Source of the DNA: Treponema sp.
Lineage (GTDB): Bacteria > Spirochaetota > Spirochaetia > Treponematales > Treponemataceae
Length of the DNA: 64,000 bases
Direction of reading: 5' to 3'
Assembly: GCA_024400915.1 (NCBI GenBank)
Contig: JAKSLX010000001.1
Location: 223,407-287,406 of the forward strand
Part shown: one piece after another, positions 1-8,979 of the stretch
Layout: each line of letters begins with the position of its first letter
How positions within the stretch are numbered: the first letter of the stretch is position 1
Position numbers and translations under genes: made by a program
The notes under the pieces: model-generated
Database searches by the model: none
What the model saw: the letters and a program-made list of their open reading frames with translations, nothing else
What the model was told of the DNA's origin: nothing

Positions 1-545
1 GCGATGCATTCCGTCTTGGCCTGCCTCTCATTGAACGCGCGCTTACAATTTCAGGCGGTGCAGTAACAAAGCCATGCAACCTTAAGGTTCCTGTAGGTAC
101 ATTGGTTTCTGACCTTATGGGAGAAGACGCTCAGTTTACACTCAAGGAAGGCGAAACTGCAAAGATCATTTCTGGCGGTCCTATGATGGGATTCGCAATG
201 CCTTCAGCAGACTTCCCTGTTGCAAAGGGTACAAGCGGAATCACATTCCTTACAGCAAAGGAAACTTACCTTGTGGACGAAGACCCATGCATCAGCTGTG
301 GCGCATGCATCAACACATGTGCAATGAGGCTTTCTCCTGCCCTCATGGTACGCGAACTCAAGGCAGACAATGTGTCAAAGGCAAAGCGCTACGGCCTCAT
401 GGACTGCATTGAATGCGGTTGCTGTGCATACGTATGTCCTGCAAATGTTCGTCTCGTTCAGAGAATCAGAATGGGCAAGGCTATCGTTCGCGAACAGATG
501 GCTGCAGAACGCGCAAAGGCTGCCGCAAACGGAGGTGCAAAATGA
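1..545 (+). CDS. rnfC: RnfC, electron transport complex subunit C (3' part only)
   Basis: C-terminal end of the peripheral NADH/ferredoxin-side subunit of the Rnf complex, which couples ferredoxin:NAD+ electron transfer to ion pumping. The reading frame is open from base 3, before any ATG, so the gene continues outside the window. Two ferredoxin-type 4Fe-4S motifs are visible: CISCGACINTC with a following Pro, and CIECGCCAYVCP. The C-terminus is Ala/Lys-rich, as is usual in RnfC. Its TGA stop overlaps the ATG of rnfD (ATGA), showing translational coupling. Family assignment is firm from the motifs and the following rnfDGEAB genes. Confidence 0.95.
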   Translation, partial: DAFRLGLPLIERALTISGGAVTKPCNLKVPVGTLVSDLMGEDAQFTLKEGETAKIISGGPMMGFAMPSADFPVAKGTSGITFLTAKETYLVDEDPCISCGACINTCAMRLSPALMVRELKADNVSKAKRYGLMDCIECGCCAYVCPANVRLVQRIRMGKAIVREQMAAERAKAAANGGAK

Positions 546-1555
546 GCGAAAACAAAATCTACCTTTCTTCAAGCCCTCACTTTACAGAAGGACTTTCAAC
601 ACAGAAAGTGATGCTTATGGTCATCATCTCAATGCTTCCTGAATGCATTGCAGGTGTAATGTTCTTTGGTGCCGCTGCCCTTGTACGCATCCTTGTTTCA
701 GTTGCAGCATGCGTTGCTTTTGAAGGACTCTATCAGAAAATCACAAAGCAGAAGATCCGCATAGCCAACCTTTCGGCTGTAGTTTCGGGAATTCTTCTTG
801 CACTCGTAATTCCATCAACAACACCGGTTTGGATGGTTGTTCTTGGTGCCCTCGTTGCAATGGTTGTTGCAAAGGGACTTTTTGGCGGAATCGGAGCAAA
901 CGTATTCAACCCAGCCCTCACAGGACGCGCATTCATGTTCATCAGTTTTCCTGCTGCCATGGGTGCATGCTGGTTCAATCCAGAAATCGATGCAGTGTCA
1001 GGCGCAACAATCCTTAGCCAGATCAAGAACGGCGCAGTTACGGCAACACCTGACCTTTACATGCAGTACTTCCTTGGAAACAGGGCAGGATGTATCGGAG
1101 AAACTTCAATCCTCCTCATCCTCATTTCTTTCCTCTTCCTTTTTGCAACACACATCATCGACTGGCGCGCTCCAGTTGCCATGGTTGCAACAACAGCAAT
1201 CTGTACTCTTGTTTCAGGCGGAGATGTTCTCCTTGCACTTTTGACAGGTGGACTTTTGTTCGGTGCAACATTCATGGTAACAGACTATGCAACTTCCCCT
1301 CTCACAGGTTATGGAAGACTCGTATTCGGATTTGGATGTGGTCTCATCACATTCCTCATCAGAAAGCTTGGCGGATATCCTGAAGGAGTTATGTTCAGCA
1401 TCCTCATCATGAACTGCTTTACTTCATTCCTCAACAACCTTACACGCAGAATGTACGGCTACGGAAAGAAAGGAAACAGAAGACCTGCACCTGCAAACAA
1501 GGTTCAGGAATTTGATGTAGCAAATGCAGTTGAACGCAAGGAGGAATCTAAATGA
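542..1555 (+). CDS. rnfD: RnfD, membrane subunit of the Rnf complex
   Basis: Integral-membrane flavin-carrying subunit of Rnf, 337 residues. The ATG at 542 is chosen because it overlaps the rnfC stop and gives the canonical N-terminus MSENKIYLSSSPHF. Upstream in-frame codons are only the shadow of rnfC. About nine hydrophobic segments are visible, together with the SGATI motif (in EIDAVSGATILSQ) where family members carry covalent FMN on Thr. The GYGRLVFGFG segment late in the protein is also typical. It ends in a charged cytoplasmic tail. Overlaps rnfG by 4 bp. Confidence 0.95.
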   Translation: MSENKIYLSSSPHFTEGLSTQKVMLMVIISMLPECIAGVMFFGAAALVRILVSVAACVAFEGLYQKITKQKIRIANLSAVVSGILLALVIPSTTPVWMVVLGALVAMVVAKGLFGGIGANVFNPALTGRAFMFISFPAAMGACWFNPEIDAVSGATILSQIKNGAVTATPDLYMQYFLGNRAGCIGETSILLILISFLFLFATHIIDWRAPVAMVATTAICTLVSGGDVLLALLTGGLLFGATFMVTDYATSPLTGYGRLVFGFGCGLITFLIRKLGGYPEGVMFSILIMNCFTSFLNNLTRRMYGYGKKGNRRPAPANKVQEFDVANAVERKEESK

Positions 1556-2150
1556 GCAATAAAAATTCTTCACTTGAAATGATCAGGCTTGGTCTTGTTC
1601 TTGCACTTTTTGCAGCAGCAAGCTGTACTGTCCTTGCACTTGTCAACAATGTGACTTCAGTAAAGATTGCCGCAAACAAAATCGCAAAGGCAAACCAGGC
1701 AATGAAGGTCGTAATGGCAGATGCAGACGGTTTTGAACCTGTTGAAAACTTTGCACAGAGCACAAACTCTTCAATCAAAATCCAGAGCGTATATGCCGCA
1801 AAGAAAGACGGCGCTACAGTCGGTGCAGTTGCACAGATCAACGGACCAACCTATGACCGCGGAACTGTAATGGTCGGCATGAAGACTGACGGAACAATTA
1901 CAGGCGTTCAGTTCCTTGAACTTTCAGATTCACCTGGATTCGGTCTTAAGGCAAACGACCCAACATTCAAGCTTCCAAACGGAAAGACATTCTACGGCCA
2001 GTTTGAAGGCGTAAATGCAAAGGGCGGACTTAAGGCTGGCGAAAACTTTGACGCAATTTCAGGTGCAACAATCACTTCTGTTGGAGCAGCAGCTTTGATC
2101 GAAGAAGGAACAAAATCAATGTTCAAGCTTTTTGAAGGAGGCGCAAACTA

Positions 2151-2151
<1 letters not shown>
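1552..2151 (+). CDS. rnfG: RnfG, FMN-binding subunit of the Rnf complex
   Basis: 199-residue subunit with one N-terminal membrane anchor (about residues 10-30) and an extracytoplasmic FMN-binding domain. The DAISGATITS motif near residue 165 carries the Thr to which FMN is covalently bound in the family. The upstream PGFGLKAND segment is also conserved. Start overlaps the rnfD stop (ATGA) and its stop shares a base with the rnfE ATG (TAATG), so translation is coupled through the operon. Confidence 0.94.
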
Positions 2152-2767
<616 letters not shown>

Positions 2768-2768
<1 letters not shown>

Positions 2769-3340
2769 TGGAACTTCTCAAGCTCTTCATTAAATCAGCA
2801 ATCGTAGACAATGTTGTATTCATCCAGTACCTTGCAATCTGTCCTTTCATCGGTATGACTTCCGAGACAGGAAAGGCTGCGGGAATGGGTCTTGCAACAA
2901 GCTTCGTCATTCTTCTTGCAACAGCAGTTACTTGGCCTCTTTACCAGTTTGTAATGGTTCCTCTTGGACTTCAGTTCCTTCAGACACTGTTCTTCATTCT
3001 TGTAATCGCCTCTTTGGTTCAGCTTGTAGAATTCTATTTGAAGAAATCTGCACCTGGACTTTACTCAAGCATGGGCGTTTACCTTGCATTGATCACAACA
3101 AACTGTGCAGTTCTTGGCGTAACAATCAACTGCATCGGAAAGGACTTCAACTACATCCAGAGCATCATCTACGCTCTTGGAGCTGCAGCAGGATTCCTCC
3201 TTTCAATGGTAATCATGTCTGGCGTTAGAAACAGAATGAAGATCGCAAACATTCCTACCGCTTTCCAGGGAACACCAATCCTTTATGTGGCTGCAGGTTT
3301 GCTTTCACTCGCATTCATGGGATTCAAGGGGTTGTTATAA
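2768..3340 (+). CDS. rnfA: RnfA, membrane subunit of the Rnf complex
   Basis: 190-residue six-helix membrane protein, paralogous to RnfE and inserted in inverted topology in the complex. Visible family motifs are DNVVFIQYLAICPFIG near the N-terminus and LITTNCAVLGVTI in the middle, with Cys residues for the shared membrane FeS centre. Ends in hydrophobic LSLAFMGFKGLL. The TAATG junction with rnfB indicates translational coupling. Confidence 0.95.
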
Positions 3341-4149
3341 TGAATACAGTTATCTTTACAATTATCGTAGCCCTTGTAATCGGCTTCCTTCTTGGAGTTC
3401 TTCTTGGGCTGTTCAAGAAAATCTTTGCAGTAGAAGTAGATCCAAAAGTTGCAGAAATCCGCGAAGTGCTTTCAGGCGGAAACTGCGGTGGATGTGGATA
3501 TGCCGGATGCGATGCCTTTGCCGCAGCTGTTGCCCGCGGTGAAGCTCCTGTTACTGGATGTGTTGCAGGTGGTGCTTCCTGTGCAGAAGCAATTTCCAAG
3601 ATCATGGGTGTAGAAGGCGGTGCCGCAGTAAAAAAGGCAGCACTCCTCCTCTGCCAGGGATCAAAGGAATGTGCAAAGGACAAGGGAATTTACAACGGTG
3701 TTAAAACCTGTAAGGCAGCAAATCTTGCCGTTAACGGTACAAAATCGTGTGCTTTTGGTTGTATCGGATTCGGTGACTGTGAAGCAGCCTGTCCTTTCGG
3801 CGCAATCTCCATGGGTGAAGACGGACTTCCAAAGGTAAACAAGGGAAAGTGCGTTGGCTGCGGAAAATGCGTTAAGGCCTGTCCAAAGCGTCTCTTTACA
3901 CTGCAGGATGTTTCAATCAAGGGACCTGTTGCATTGTGCTCTTGCCACAACGACAACAAACCTCAGATTACAAAGGACTGTTCTGTTGGATGCTTCAAGT
4001 GCGGAATCTGTGCAAAGAAGTGTCCTCAGGGTGCAATCGATGTTTCAAGCGGAATTCCAAAGATCGACTACACAAAGTGCGATTCATGCGGAACCTGCGT
4101 AACATCTTGTCCAAAGAAAGTTCTTAAACTTGTACAGGAAATAATGTAG
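3340..4149 (+). CDS. rnfB: RnfB, ferredoxin-like iron-sulfur subunit of the Rnf complex
   Basis: 269-residue subunit that takes electrons from reduced ferredoxin. An N-terminal membrane anchor (residues 1-25) is followed by the special four-Cys cluster motif NCGGCGYAGCDAFA at about residues 48-61 and CVAGG. Several 4Fe-4S ferredoxin motifs follow, e.g. CVGCGKCVKACP, CFKCGICAKKCP and CDSCGTCVTSCP. This Cys-rich architecture is diagnostic. It is the last gene of the operon and is followed by a strong hairpin terminator. The gene order C-D-G-E-A-B is the usual Rnf order. Confidence 0.95.
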   Translation: MNTVIFTIIVALVIGFLLGVLLGLFKKIFAVEVDPKVAEIREVLSGGNCGGCGYAGCDAFAAAVARGEAPVTGCVAGGASCAEAISKIMGVEGGAAVKKAALLLCQGSKECAKDKGIYNGVKTCKAANLAVNGTKSCAFGCIGFGDCEAACPFGAISMGEDGLPKVNKGKCVGCGKCVKACPKRLFTLQDVSIKGPVALCSCHNDNKPQITKDCSVGCFKCGICAKKCPQGAIDVSSGIPKIDYTKCDSCGTCVTSCPKKVLKLVQEIM

Positions 4150-4198
4150 TATCTTGTCGGGTCAAGATGGCCGACAATGACATAGGCTTTAAAACACA

Positions 4199-4230
4199 AA
4201 AGGCCTGCCAGAAAAATCTGGCAGGCCTTT
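4199..4230 (+). terminator. Hairpin terminator after rnfB, probably bidirectional
   Basis: A perfect 13-bp inverted repeat, AAAGGCCTGCCAG and CTGGCAGGCCTTT, with a 6-nt loop, followed by TCTATTTGTTCT. It sits between rnfB and the converging minus-strand cyclase gene and has A/T flanks on both sides, so it can serve both. A weaker stem, TTGTCGG/CCGACAA at 4154-4177, precedes it. Confidence 0.85.
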
Positions 4231-4250
4231 CTATTTGTTCTGATAATTAT

Positions 4251-6983
4251 TTACTTTGAAAGCAACCTGAAGGCTTTAAGTTCAGGGTTGTAGACAACAC
4301 CTGCACCGTCCTGTTCTTCAGGATACTTTCCCCTGAGGAAGAAATTGGAAACCAGTGAAACATAGTATTTTGCAACTTTGTCATCAGGCTTTTTCTGGGC
4401 AAGTTTAAGGAATAATTCCAAAGCCTTTGGATAGTCTCCTGCAACAAAGAAATCCATTGCCTTTTCCCACCCATCGATATAGTCAAGTAGTTCTGAAGAT
4501 GCCCCTGACTTAAGACCAAGAGGTTCATAAAGCTGGATTGGAGTCTTAACATTGACAACCTGAACCCGGTCAAGACGGCGGACAAGGAATTCATCCCCAA
4601 GAAGTTTTCTTGTAGATTCGCTTACAAGAATACCACCTGTTGAATACTGCTTGTTAACGCCTTCAAGACGGCTTGCAAGGTTAACATTATTACCCATCAT
4701 GGTGTAGTTCTTCTTATTTTCACTACCCATGTAACCTGCAATCATCTCGCCTGAGTTAATACCGATTCTAGTAAAGATTGTCTTGTCGTTCTCAATCATG
4801 ATTCTAAAGGCATCGTAAAGGTCCTGATCCATATTTTCAGGCTTTTCCTTATCCTTGTAATCCTTGATATGCTGATTGATGAGGATTTCTGCGTCCTTCA
4901 TCTTGAGGGCAGCACGTACTGCACGTTCAGCATGATCATCCATCTTTACAGGGGCACCAACCAAAGCAATGATTGCATCACCTTCGTACTTATCAACTGT
5001 ACCTCTTTCCGACATGATGATGTCAGACATTTCTGTAAGATAGTAATTCAAGAGTGCTACCAGCTGACTTGCAGAAAGAAGCTCGCTGAAAGAAGAGAAC
5101 TTCTGGATGTCCGTAAAGATTGCAGTCATTTCAAGTTTCTGACCACCAAGTTTAAAGCTTTCAGGGTGTTCAACGATTTCCTTAACGACTTCCTTTGAAA
5201 GACACTGACCAAAGGCATTGGTGATGAATTTCTTTCCCTTCGATTCAGAAAGGAATCCTGCAACCGTAAAGTAAATGAAAGTAACCATAGATGCAGAAAG
5301 AGGAATTACAACACCGTAGTATCTTCTTGTAACAACAAAGACAACTAAAGTTGAAGCAATGCTGAACATGGAAATTCCAAAGCCAAGGATAACCTTTCTT
5401 AAAGTTCCCTTCAGCTTTGTAGTTACAAACATGATTATCAAAGACAACAGGATTGCATAAACAACGCTGATTTTTGGAGAACCTTCGCTAAGGAAGTCCA
5501 GGGAAATAAGCTGATTTGCAAGGGTATAGTGAACGCCTGGATTCGGATAGTGTTCCTCGTAAAGGGTTAGGCCGTAATCCGTTGTACTTGTAGCACTTGT
5601 ACCGATAATGCAAAGGGAATCTTTTACAATTTTTGAAACGGCTTCATACGAAGAATAGAATTCTTCAAAGTCATTGCGAGCACTTGCAAAGGTTTCCTTT
5701 ACATACTGTGTAAGATCATCATCACCTTCAACTTCTGCAAGGACAACCGACTCGTATTCATTGCCCAGGGAAGCCTTCAATGATTCAAAATACCTGCTCC
5801 TGTTTTCAAGGTATGCCGCATAAGTGATTCCGTTTTCCGCATCTTCGCCGTTGGAAAGTTCTTCCTTGATGTAATTCATGGCCGATATGATTTCTACCGG
5901 AGAAGCATCACCCAAGAAACCAAAAAGACCGGCATCCTCCATCTGATAGACAATGTTATTGATCTGATCTTCAAGAAGACTCAAGCGGTATATATTCCAG
6001 AGCGGAATAGAATTATATTTGACATATTCTGTCTTGGAAAATTTCAGAATTACACTTCCATCCTTGTCGCGGGGAATATTTATATCCTTCACTGAACCGT
6101 CCGGAAATTTCGCATCCTTCAAAGTAATCTTTTTGTTTGTTACTACAACTTCAGGATTTCCGTAATATCTTAGGATAGGAACAAAAACCAGCTGGCCATA
6201 ATATTCACCGTTGTACTTTGCAACCAGATGAACTCTGCGGATATAACCGTCCCTGTCCGGATCTGCATTAACAAAGCCACTACCCACGCCATTGTTCACA
6301 AACATTGAAAGAGATGGAGAAACCGAAAGAAATTCAGGAGTTTTGTCATCTTTAACAACCGTAATGTTTTTAAGGCGGACATAGTCAGAAGAGAATTCTG
6401 CATTCAGAGCCAGAGGTTCTTTATTCAATGTAAAATTGAGAAAGGTATTTCCGTTTTTCTTGATTGCATCTGCAAAAATACCGTCCAGAGGTCTGATAAC
6501 ATAAGATGTTGAAATAAGGATGTTGTTTTTGGCTTGATTAAGGATTTCTTCAAAGCGGTCCTTTGCTTCCTGTGGATTTTCTGACAGCGCATTGCCAATT
6601 TGACTGGTGGCATTATCAAGATCACTCTGAATATAGGAAGGAAGAATGTTGGTTACATAGTCTTCATCAACCTTTGCAGGGCTTTTGTCAAGAAAGCTTA
6701 AATCGAAAATTACTGAATGGGCGTTTTCATCCTTTAAGCTTTCAAGTATTTTTCCATACACGTCTCTGGAGAAAGGCCAGGTACCGATATTTCCAACGGA
6801 ATCATCATCAACATTAATCATTACAACATTCTTGTTATGGTCAGTTGAAGGAAGGAACCTCTGGTAAATATCACAGGCCTTTCTGTCTAAAGTCTCGAAT
6901 GTTTTCTTGTAGCACTTAATCGAAAAGAGAGGAATAAGTGCACAAAGAAAACAAACGACTACTGTGTAATGTGTTTTATTCAT
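4251..6983 (-). CDS. CHASE2-domain adenylate/guanylate cyclase
   Basis: 910-residue membrane-bound class III nucleotide cyclase. After an N-terminal signal/anchor comes a large extracytoplasmic CHASE2 sensor (about 30-490) with VDDDSVGNIGTWPFSRD and VIFDLSFLD motifs. Three transmembrane helices (about 500-580) lead to the catalytic domain (about 615-800). Both metal-binding motifs are intact: FTDIQKFSSFSE near 621 and KYEGDAIIALVG near 669, followed by NNVNLASRLEGVN for transition-state contacts. A TPR-like helical tail closes the protein. It is last in an operon with two transglutaminase-fold proteins and a FecR-like protein, overlapping the latter by 8 bp, which suggests a periplasmic signal feeding cAMP or cGMP production. 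ATP versus GTP preference is not determined. Confidence 0.9.
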   Translation of the reverse strand: MNKTHYTVVVCFLCALIPLFSIKCYKKTFETLDRKACDIYQRFLPSTDHNKNVVMINVDDDSVGNIGTWPFSRDVYGKILESLKDENAHSVIFDLSFLDKSPAKVDEDYVTNILPSYIQSDLDNATSQIGNALSENPQEAKDRFEEILNQAKNNILISTSYVIRPLDGIFADAIKKNGNTFLNFTLNKEPLALNAEFSSDYVRLKNITVVKDDKTPEFLSVSPSLSMFVNNGVGSGFVNADPDRDGYIRRVHLVAKYNGEYYGQLVFVPILRYYGNPEVVVTNKKITLKDAKFPDGSVKDINIPRDKDGSVILKFSKTEYVKYNSIPLWNIYRLSLLEDQINNIVYQMEDAGLFGFLGDASPVEIISAMNYIKEELSNGEDAENGITYAAYLENRSRYFESLKASLGNEYESVVLAEVEGDDDLTQYVKETFASARNDFEEFYSSYEAVSKIVKDSLCIIGTSATSTTDYGLTLYEEHYPNPGVHYTLANQLISLDFLSEGSPKISVVYAILLSLIIMFVTTKLKGTLRKVILGFGISMFSIASTLVVFVVTRRYYGVVIPLSASMVTFIYFTVAGFLSESKGKKFITNAFGQCLSKEVVKEIVEHPESFKLGGQKLEMTAIFTDIQKFSSFSELLSASQLVALLNYYLTEMSDIIMSERGTVDKYEGDAIIALVGAPVKMDDHAERAVRAALKMKDAEILINQHIKDYKDKEKPENMDQDLYDAFRIMIENDKTIFTRIGINSGEMIAGYMGSENKKNYTMMGNNVNLASRLEGVNKQYSTGGILVSESTRKLLGDEFLVRRLDRVQVVNVKTPIQLYEPLGLKSGASSELLDYIDGWEKAMDFFVAGDYPKALELFLKLAQKKPDDKVAKYYVSLVSNFFLRGKYPEEQDGAGVVYNPELKAFRLLSK

Positions 6984-7386
6984 CCCAGTCTATATCTTCT
7001 TTTGCTTCACTTGCACGGCTAGAAGCTGTTGCAGTTCCCTTTGAATTTCCAGAAGTTGCACCAGCTACGGCACCAGTTGTAATCTTTGCCTTCTTGATGC
7101 CAACAGATGGATTCAAAGCAGCATTCACGAGAATATCAACAGTACCCTTCTGATTTGCCTTGATCTTGATTTCCTTTCCGTTTTCATCTGCAAGAACAAG
7201 AAGTGAATTCAAGCTTGTGTTGATTACGTTTGCAGAAGTAACAGTTTTTCCTTCAGCAAGTTCAACCCACTTGTCTGAACCTGTCTGAACCGTTGCTTTT
7301 CCAGTTACTGACTTTACAGTATAGCTTTCAGCATAAACCAAGGCTGCAGAAAAAAGTGCAACTACAGCAATTAAAAGTTTTTTCAT
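6976..7386 (-). CDS. Secreted FecR-like domain protein
   Basis: 136-residue exported protein. A clear signal peptide (KKLLIAVVALFSAALVYA) precedes a small beta-rich domain. Its pattern, VTGKATVQTG, WVELAEGKTV, then TSLNSLLVLADENGKEIKIKA, matches the FecR domain found in periplasmic proteins. A low-complexity Ala/Thr/Ser stretch and an acidic end (EDIDWDE) follow. The 3' end overlaps the CHASE2 cyclase start by 8 bp, so the two are translationally coupled. I infer it helps present or tune a signal to the cyclase sensor. Exact ligand unknown. Confidence 0.75.
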   Translation of the reverse strand: MKKLLIAVVALFSAALVYAESYTVKSVTGKATVQTGSDKWVELAEGKTVTSANVINTSLNSLLVLADENGKEIKIKANQKGTVDILVNAALNPSVGIKKAKITTGAVAGATSGNSKGTATASSRASEAKEDIDWDE

Positions 7387-7408
7387 ATAAAACTCCTTAT
7401 ACCTTTAA

Positions 7409-8971
7409 TTAAAAGTATCTTAATATTTTTTCCTTTGATGGAATTTCAAAGTCTACATCGGATTCCGGAATACTTACAGGCTTGTACATCTTCCAGGCTT
7501 CCTTCATAGGAATAAGTCTAGCATCATTAGGATACTTTTTCCATTCTCTGAAGCCTGTTGATTTTGAGAGCGCATAAGAATCCTGGCAGAGTGTTATTTC
7601 CACTGGAATCCACACCTTTTCATTCTGAATTATATACATTCCGTCTGCAACCTTGTTTGCTTCAGAAACGGCATAACCAGAATCATAAGCCATATAAATG
7701 TGCCCCGGAACAGTGATGAATGCAGTTTCAATTCCCAATGCCTCAAGAAGGGAACAGTTGAGGATGGTCAAATCGTCACAGTCTCCACCGTGGTAGAGGA
7801 TTGTCTGATATGGGAACTGAAGAAAGTCGATGGAACTAGAACCCGAGTTATCCGTAAAGGCTGATGCAGGGTCAACGACATAGTTGAGACCATAAGCCTT
7901 AAGTGCTGCAAACATTGCCTTTGCATACTGCTCATTCCTGTTTCTTCCGGTAAAATCAACCCTGTCGCGAAGAAGAATCCTTACTATGTTAGCAAACTTG
8001 TTGGCAGCAGCATCCTTACCGCTGACAAAGGCTGCGGCGCGTTCATCTTCATCCCACGACATATTGTTTCTTCCCAGAGTCTGAAGCTCAACGTTCTGAA
8101 CAAATTCCATGCGGCTACCTAAAGAAGAATAGCTCACGATGATTTTTGCAGAAGAAGGCGAAGGAAGAATCTGGTTAAGGATACTTTCGTTCAAGAAGGC
8201 TGTAATGTCAGCTTCAAAATCCTGTCCAATTTCAACAGCATCATAGTGGGCAGCTTCATGAGGAGTTGCCATGAACTTTTCGATGAAAACTGAAATGTCT
8301 ACATCCGTAATCCTGTTCTTTTCCGCATTCTTGAAGATTACCTTTCCGAAAGGAATGTCATTGTACTGGCTGAAGAAAACCGGGAATACAGGATCAAAGG
8401 CGTAGTACTGAGGCTCGATTCTGCTTGCTCCCATGATTCCCCTTGAGAAGTTGTATCTTAAAACAATTCCGGCATTCATGGCAGAAAGGAATGGTTCAGG
8501 CGAATAATTGAACTTCTTGTATCCTACGTAACCGCCGACAGAAATCGATGGAGAAGCATTGAAATAACCGTTCAGCTTGAAACCGTACAGAACACCGGAA
8601 GCACTGGAAAAATTATTGTCCTTGCTTTCCGGAACAGACCAAAGGCCTGCAAAACCAATGAGGCTTACGCTGAACCTGTCCACCGGAGTAAATTCGTATC
8701 CTGCACCAAGGCTTCCAGTAGTAAAATTGAAATCCTTTATGCCCTTTGCCTTAAGGATTCCGTAACCTACATCAGCAGAAAAAATCACGCTGTCCTGTTT
8801 TCTAACTGTAATCGGCGAATATTCAAAACCAATTTCTGCTTCAAGGGAAGAATCCATTTCAGACCCGAGGGGGATATAGGTTCCACCCTGAGCCTTGAAA
8901 CTTACATCAGCCCATGCAGAGAAAAATATCAGGGTGAAGGATAATAAACAAACTAATTTCTTCATATTCAA
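7409..8971 (-). CDS. Secreted beta-barrel/transglutaminase-like protein with intact Cys-His
   Basis: 520 residues with a signal peptide (cleavage about AWA/DV). The N-terminal half (about 25-180) is made of repeated beta segments such as GAGYEFTPVDRFSVSLIGFAG, suggesting an outer-membrane beta-barrel-like part. The C-terminal half holds a transglutaminase-like fold. The catalytic Cys lies in GGDCDDLTILNCSLLEALG (about residue 396) and the His in VPGHIYMAYD (about 422). Comes 8 bp after the paralogous gene at 8980-10833 and 22 bp before the FecR-like gene. Role is probably peptidoglycan or protein modification in the periplasm, but the substrate is unknown. Confidence 0.7.
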   Translation of the reverse strand: MNMKKLVCLLSFTLIFFSAWADVSFKAQGGTYIPLGSEMDSSLEAEIGFEYSPITVRKQDSVIFSADVGYGILKAKGIKDFNFTTGSLGAGYEFTPVDRFSVSLIGFAGLWSVPESKDNNFSSASGVLYGFKLNGYFNASPSISVGGYVGYKKFNYSPEPFLSAMNAGIVLRYNFSRGIMGASRIEPQYYAFDPVFPVFFSQYNDIPFGKVIFKNAEKNRITDVDISVFIEKFMATPHEAAHYDAVEIGQDFEADITAFLNESILNQILPSPSSAKIIVSYSSLGSRMEFVQNVELQTLGRNNMSWDEDERAAAFVSGKDAAANKFANIVRILLRDRVDFTGRNRNEQYAKAMFAALKAYGLNYVVDPASAFTDNSGSSSIDFLQFPYQTILYHGGDCDDLTILNCSLLEALGIETAFITVPGHIYMAYDSGYAVSEANKVADGMYIIQNEKVWIPVEITLCQDSYALSKSTGFREWKKYPNDARLIPMKEAWKMYKPVSIPESDVDFEIPSKEKILRYF

Positions 8972-8979
8972 TCCTTCAT

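Noticed and set aside
413..541. N-terminal extension of rnfD from the ATG at 413
   Set aside because: This part overlaps rnfC in a different frame and is Arg/Cys-rich without hydrophobic logic. The ATG at 542 overlapping the rnfC stop gives the family N-terminus.
4154..4177. Hairpin TTGTCGG/CCGACAA as the rnfB terminator
   Set aside because: It has no T-run; the stronger 13-bp hairpin at 4199-4230 fits better and is listed.
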